This document shows positions 61,907-64,000 of a stretch of 64,000 bases of DNA, piece after piece. The notes under the pieces are model-generated. The model ran no database searches, was not told where the DNA came from, and worked only from the letters and a program-made list of their open reading frames with translations. Position numbers and translations under genes: made by a program. The DNA is taken from NCBI GenBank assembly GCA_964433315.1, contig CAYSQO010000004.1, positions 1 through 64,000 on the forward strand. Direction: 5' to 3'. Position 1 is the stretch's first letter, and each line of letters starts with the position of its first letter. Source of the stretch: Aquariibacter sp964433315. GTDB taxonomy: Bacteria; Pseudomonadota; Gammaproteobacteria; Burkholderiales; Burkholderiaceae_C.

Positions 61907-63097
61907 ATGTTGGTCTGGGAAGACGACAGCCGATCCACCCCCGCCGCGAAGCCCTCGTCGATGCCGCCGCCGATGCGTGACGGTTTCACCGGGGCTGCCT
62001 CGATGCCCTCCGCCGCGCGCCCGCTGACGGCCGCCATCGAGCGAGTGATGAGCCCCCAGGCCGAGTCGGCCGAAGCCGGTCGCCGTGTCAACGTGGCCGA
62101 CAAGCGCATCATCAACGGCCAGACCGACGTCAACCAGCTGGTGCCCTTCAAGTACAAGTGGGCCTGGGAGAAGTACCTCGCCACCTGCGCCAACCACTGG
62201 ATGCCGCAAGAGGTGAACATGTCGCGCGACATCGCGACCTGGAAGGACCCCAAGGGCCTGACCGAGGACGAGCGCCGCATCGTCAAGCGCAACCTCGGCT
62301 TCTTCGTCACCGCCGACTCGCTGGCCGCCAACAACATCGTGCTGGGCACCTACCGCCACATCACGGCGCCGGAGTGCCGCCAGTTCCTGCTGCGCCAGGC
62401 CTTCGAGGAGGCGATCCACACCCACGCCTACCAGTACATCGTCGAGTCCCTGGGCCTGGACGAGTCCGAGATCTTCAACGCCTATCACGAGGTCCAGTCG
62501 ATCCGTGACAAGGACGAGTTCCTGATCCCCTTCATCGAGGCGATCATGGATCCGAACTTCCACACCGGCACGCCCGAGAACGACCAGCGCCTGCTCAAGA
62601 GCCTGATCGTCTTCGCCTGCCTCATGGAAGGCCTGTTCTTCTACGTCGGCTTCACGCAGATCCTGGCCCTGGGTCGCCAGAACAAGATGACCGGTGCCGC
62701 CGAGCAGTACCAGTACATCCTGCGCGACGAGTCGATGCACTGCAATTTCGGCATCGACCTGATCAATGCGATCAAGCTCGAGAATCCGCACCTCTGGACG
62801 CCCGAGTTCAAGGCCGAGATCAAGGCCCTCTTCCTCAAGGCCGTCGAGCTGGAATACCGCTACGCCGAGGACACCATGCCGCGTGGCGTGCTCGGCCTGA
62901 ATGCCTCGATGTTCAAGGGCTACCTGCGCTACATCGCCAACCGCCGTGCGACCCAGATCGGTCTCGAAGAGCTCTTCCCCAACGAGGACAACCCCTTCCC
63001 GTGGATGAGCGAGATGATCGACCTGAAGAAGGAGCGCAATTTCTTCGAGACCCGGGTCATCGAGTACCAGACCGGTGGGGCCCTCTCCTGGGACTGA
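61907..63097 (+). CDS. nrdB: Class Ia ribonucleoside-diphosphate reductase beta subunit
   Basis: 396-residue diiron-tyrosyl radical protein. Ligands and radical site read from homology: D137 (TADSLAANN), E168 and H171 with the radical Tyr Y175 in EEAIHTHAYQYIVE, then Glu in LMEGLFFYVGF and Glu/His in DESMHCNFG. Tyr is kept, so this is a radical-bearing Ia type. About 60 poorly conserved N-terminal residues precede VNVADKRIINGQTDVNQLVP. C-terminal WD tail (GGALSWD) would dock in NrdA. AGGAA ribosome site. Confidence 0.97.
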   Translation: MLVWEDDSRSTPAAKPSSMPPPMRDGFTGAASMPSAARPLTAAIERVMSPQAESAEAGRRVNVADKRIINGQTDVNQLVPFKYKWAWEKYLATCANHWMPQEVNMSRDIATWKDPKGLTEDERRIVKRNLGFFVTADSLAANNIVLGTYRHITAPECRQFLLRQAFEEAIHTHAYQYIVESLGLDESEIFNAYHEVQSIRDKDEFLIPFIEAIMDPNFHTGTPENDQRLLKSLIVFACLMEGLFFYVGFTQILALGRQNKMTGAAEQYQYILRDESMHCNFGIDLINAIKLENPHLWTPEFKAEIKALFLKAVELEYRYAEDTMPRGVLGLNASMFKGYLRYIANRRATQIGLEELFPNEDNPFPWMSEMIDLKKERNFFETRVIEYQTGGALSWD

Positions 63098-63151
63098 GCT
63101 CCACCTTCTCCCCGCGCACCCACATCACACGGCAGAGGCTTCCCCGACACC

Positions 63152-63198
63152 CGAACCGGACCCCCAGGGGTTCCGACCCCCCGTCCGGTTCGTTTCCC
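63152..63198 (+). terminator. Likely terminator of nrdAB
   Basis: 10-bp arms CGAACCGGAC (63152-63161) and GTCCGGTTCG (63183-63192), then TTTCCCC, with a 21-nt loop rich in C and G. It separates nrdB from the H1-like gene in a 214-bp gap. Confidence 0.5.
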
Positions 63199-63311
63199 CA
63201 TTCGCTGCAACGGAGCGCCCCGGGCCGAGCCCGCGGGCAGAACACCGGACGGCGAGTCGCTGCGGCCCCCTCGTGCCGTGGATGTTTGACCACTTGATCA
63301 AGGAGATTTCC

Positions 63312-63740
63312 ATGGCAACTGCGAAGAAGACGGCAATCAAGAAGGCGGCCCCGGCCAAGAAGGCTGCGCCGGCCGCCAAGAAGGTCGCGGCGAAGAAGAC
63401 GGCGATCAAGTCGGCTGCGCCGGCCGCCAAGAAGGTCGCCGCCAAGAAGACGGCGATCAAGAAGGCTGCCCCGGCGGCGAAGAAGGTCGCGGCGAAGAAG
63501 ACGGCGATCAAGTCGGCTGCACCGGCCGCCAAGAAGGTCGCCGCCAAGAAGACGGCGATCAAGAAGGCCGCTCCGGTGGCGAAGAAGGTTGCGGCCAAGA
63601 AGACCGCCATCAAGAAGGCCGCGCCGGCCGCCAAGAAGGTCGCGGCCAAGAAGACCGCGATCAAGAAGGCCGCTCCCGCCGCCAAGACCACGCTGAGCCC
63701 GCAGGCCGCCTGGCCCTTCCCGACCACGCCGAAGCCCTGA
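63312..63740 (+). CDS. Histone H1-like Lys/Ala-rich DNA-binding protein
   Basis: 142 residues. Seven copies of a 17-residue (51-bp) unit KKTAIKKAAPAAKKVAA, with K or S alternating at the seventh position, followed by a different tail TLSPQAAWPFPTTPKP. Resembles H1/HC-like chromatin proteins such as AlgP, PhaF tail and betaproteobacterial H1-like proteins: a flexible, basic, non-specific DNA binder. AAGGAG lies 9 nt before the ATG. The tail is not basic and is similar to tails I recall in other Burkholderiales members. Followed by a strong terminator. Confidence 0.88.
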   Translation: MATAKKTAIKKAAPAKKAAPAAKKVAAKKTAIKSAAPAAKKVAAKKTAIKKAAPAAKKVAAKKTAIKSAAPAAKKVAAKKTAIKKAAPVAKKVAAKKTAIKKAAPAAKKVAAKKTAIKKAAPAAKTTLSPQAAWPFPTTPKP

Positions 63741-63797
63741 GCGGACGCGCGCCGCCGCGTGTGGGCTGCCGCCCTCGGCGGCGGCCCCGAGCCCATG

Positions 63798-63838
63798 AAA
63801 AAACCCGGCGGGTTCGACCCGGCCGGGTTTTTTCTTTG
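63798..63838 (+). terminator. Strong Rho-independent terminator after the H1-like gene
   Basis: Arms AAAAAACCCGGC (63798-63809) and GCCGGGTTTTTT (63822-63833), 12-nt loop, ending in TTTTTTCTTT. On the minus strand the A-run also serves the converging kinase gene. Confidence 0.9.
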
Positions 63839-63869
63839 GGGCCCACCCTGCGGCGGGCGCGGCAGCGAC

Positions 63870-64000
63870 TCAGAGGCCCAGGGCGCTGCGGTCGAGTTGG
63901 TGGTTCTGCGGACCGGCGCTGGCGATCTTGATCGCCCCGACGCGGTTGCCGAGTTCCACGGCCCGGGCCAGGTCCCAGCCACGCTCCAGGCCGTACAGCA
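63870..64000 (-). CDS. PfkB-family carbohydrate/adenosine kinase, C-terminal end only
   Basis: The last 42 codons on the minus strand (LYGLERGWDLARAVELGNRV, then GAIKIASAGPQNHQLDRSAL and GL) run off the right edge. The G-A-x-K/x-I-x-x-x-GPQNH pattern and preceding LYGLE--WD are the end of PfkB sugar kinases of the adenosine-kinase type found near nrdB in Burkholderiales. The catalytic Asp lies outside the window. Converges on the H1-like gene across a shared terminator. Confidence 0.7.
   Translation of the reverse strand, partial: LYGLERGWDLARAVELGNRVGAIKIASAGPQNHQLDRSALGL

Overview
The window is chromosomal DNA of a very GC-rich Gram-negative bacterium. Gene content and order point to a betaproteobacterium of the order Burkholderiales, probably near the Rubrivivax/Leptothrix group. 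The clues are a trimeric-type porin, a lysine/alanine-rich H1-like protein beside nrdAB, the dusB-fis-purH cluster, pilBCD-coaE-zapD-yacG, ispB opposite rplU-rpmA-obgE-proB, murA-hisGDCBHA, and a phasin-region (PHA system) protein. The genus assignment is inference. The genes are packed, often with 4-base ATGA overlaps, and most are housekeeping. There is no prophage, CRISPR array or intact insertion sequence.

Layout. 1-983: end of a porin gene. 1059-1769: a RAYT-like transposase-domain protein that has lost its catalytic residues. 1899-8164: gltBD (glutamate synthase) with a terminator. 8305-12227: a complete Mla lipid-transport operon, mlaFEDACB. 12270-14950: tal and pgi. 15023-21563: mixed small genes (M20 peptidase, lipoprotein aminopeptidase, PHA protein, hexapeptide acyltransferase, acyl-CoA-binding protein, ABC exporter, LemA-like, BolA-like). 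21651-29030: murA and the his operon, interrupted by a toxin-antitoxin pair and ending at hisA. 29031-29321: a 79-bp tandem repeat, followed by lpxC.

30391-36555: small membrane protein, ruvC, a CdsA-like/PlsC pair, purH, fis, dusB and a YqaA-like membrane protein. 36636-41120: argB, a HAD phosphatase, slmA, pdeM, a DUF815 ATPase and mutT. 41192-47010 (minus strand): an unknown 77-residue protein, yacG, zapD, coaE and pilDCB. 47308-47384: tRNA-Pro(CGG). 47502-51840: ispB facing rplU-rpmA-obgE-proB. 51945-57829: ffh, a cytochrome c assembly protein, a PP0621-like protein and pilS-pilR, where pilR carries an apparent one-base frameshift. 57826-63740: ampD, the NrdR-type promoter, nrdA, nrdB and the H1-like gene. 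The right edge holds the 3' end of a PfkB-type sugar kinase.

How the parts fit together. GltBD makes glutamate. Mla, LpxC, MurA, AmpD and the acyltransferases build and maintain the envelope. PilB/C/D assemble type IV pili and PilS/PilR would control pilin transcription. ZapD and SlmA act in cell division. NrdAB supplies dNTPs under probable NrdR repression. The points most worth checking are the catalytically dead RAYT before gltB, the toxin-antitoxin pair with its own operator inside the his operon, the 79-bp repeat where the his operon ends abruptly, the pilR frameshift, and the orphan gene at 41192-41425 with its AT-rich dyad.
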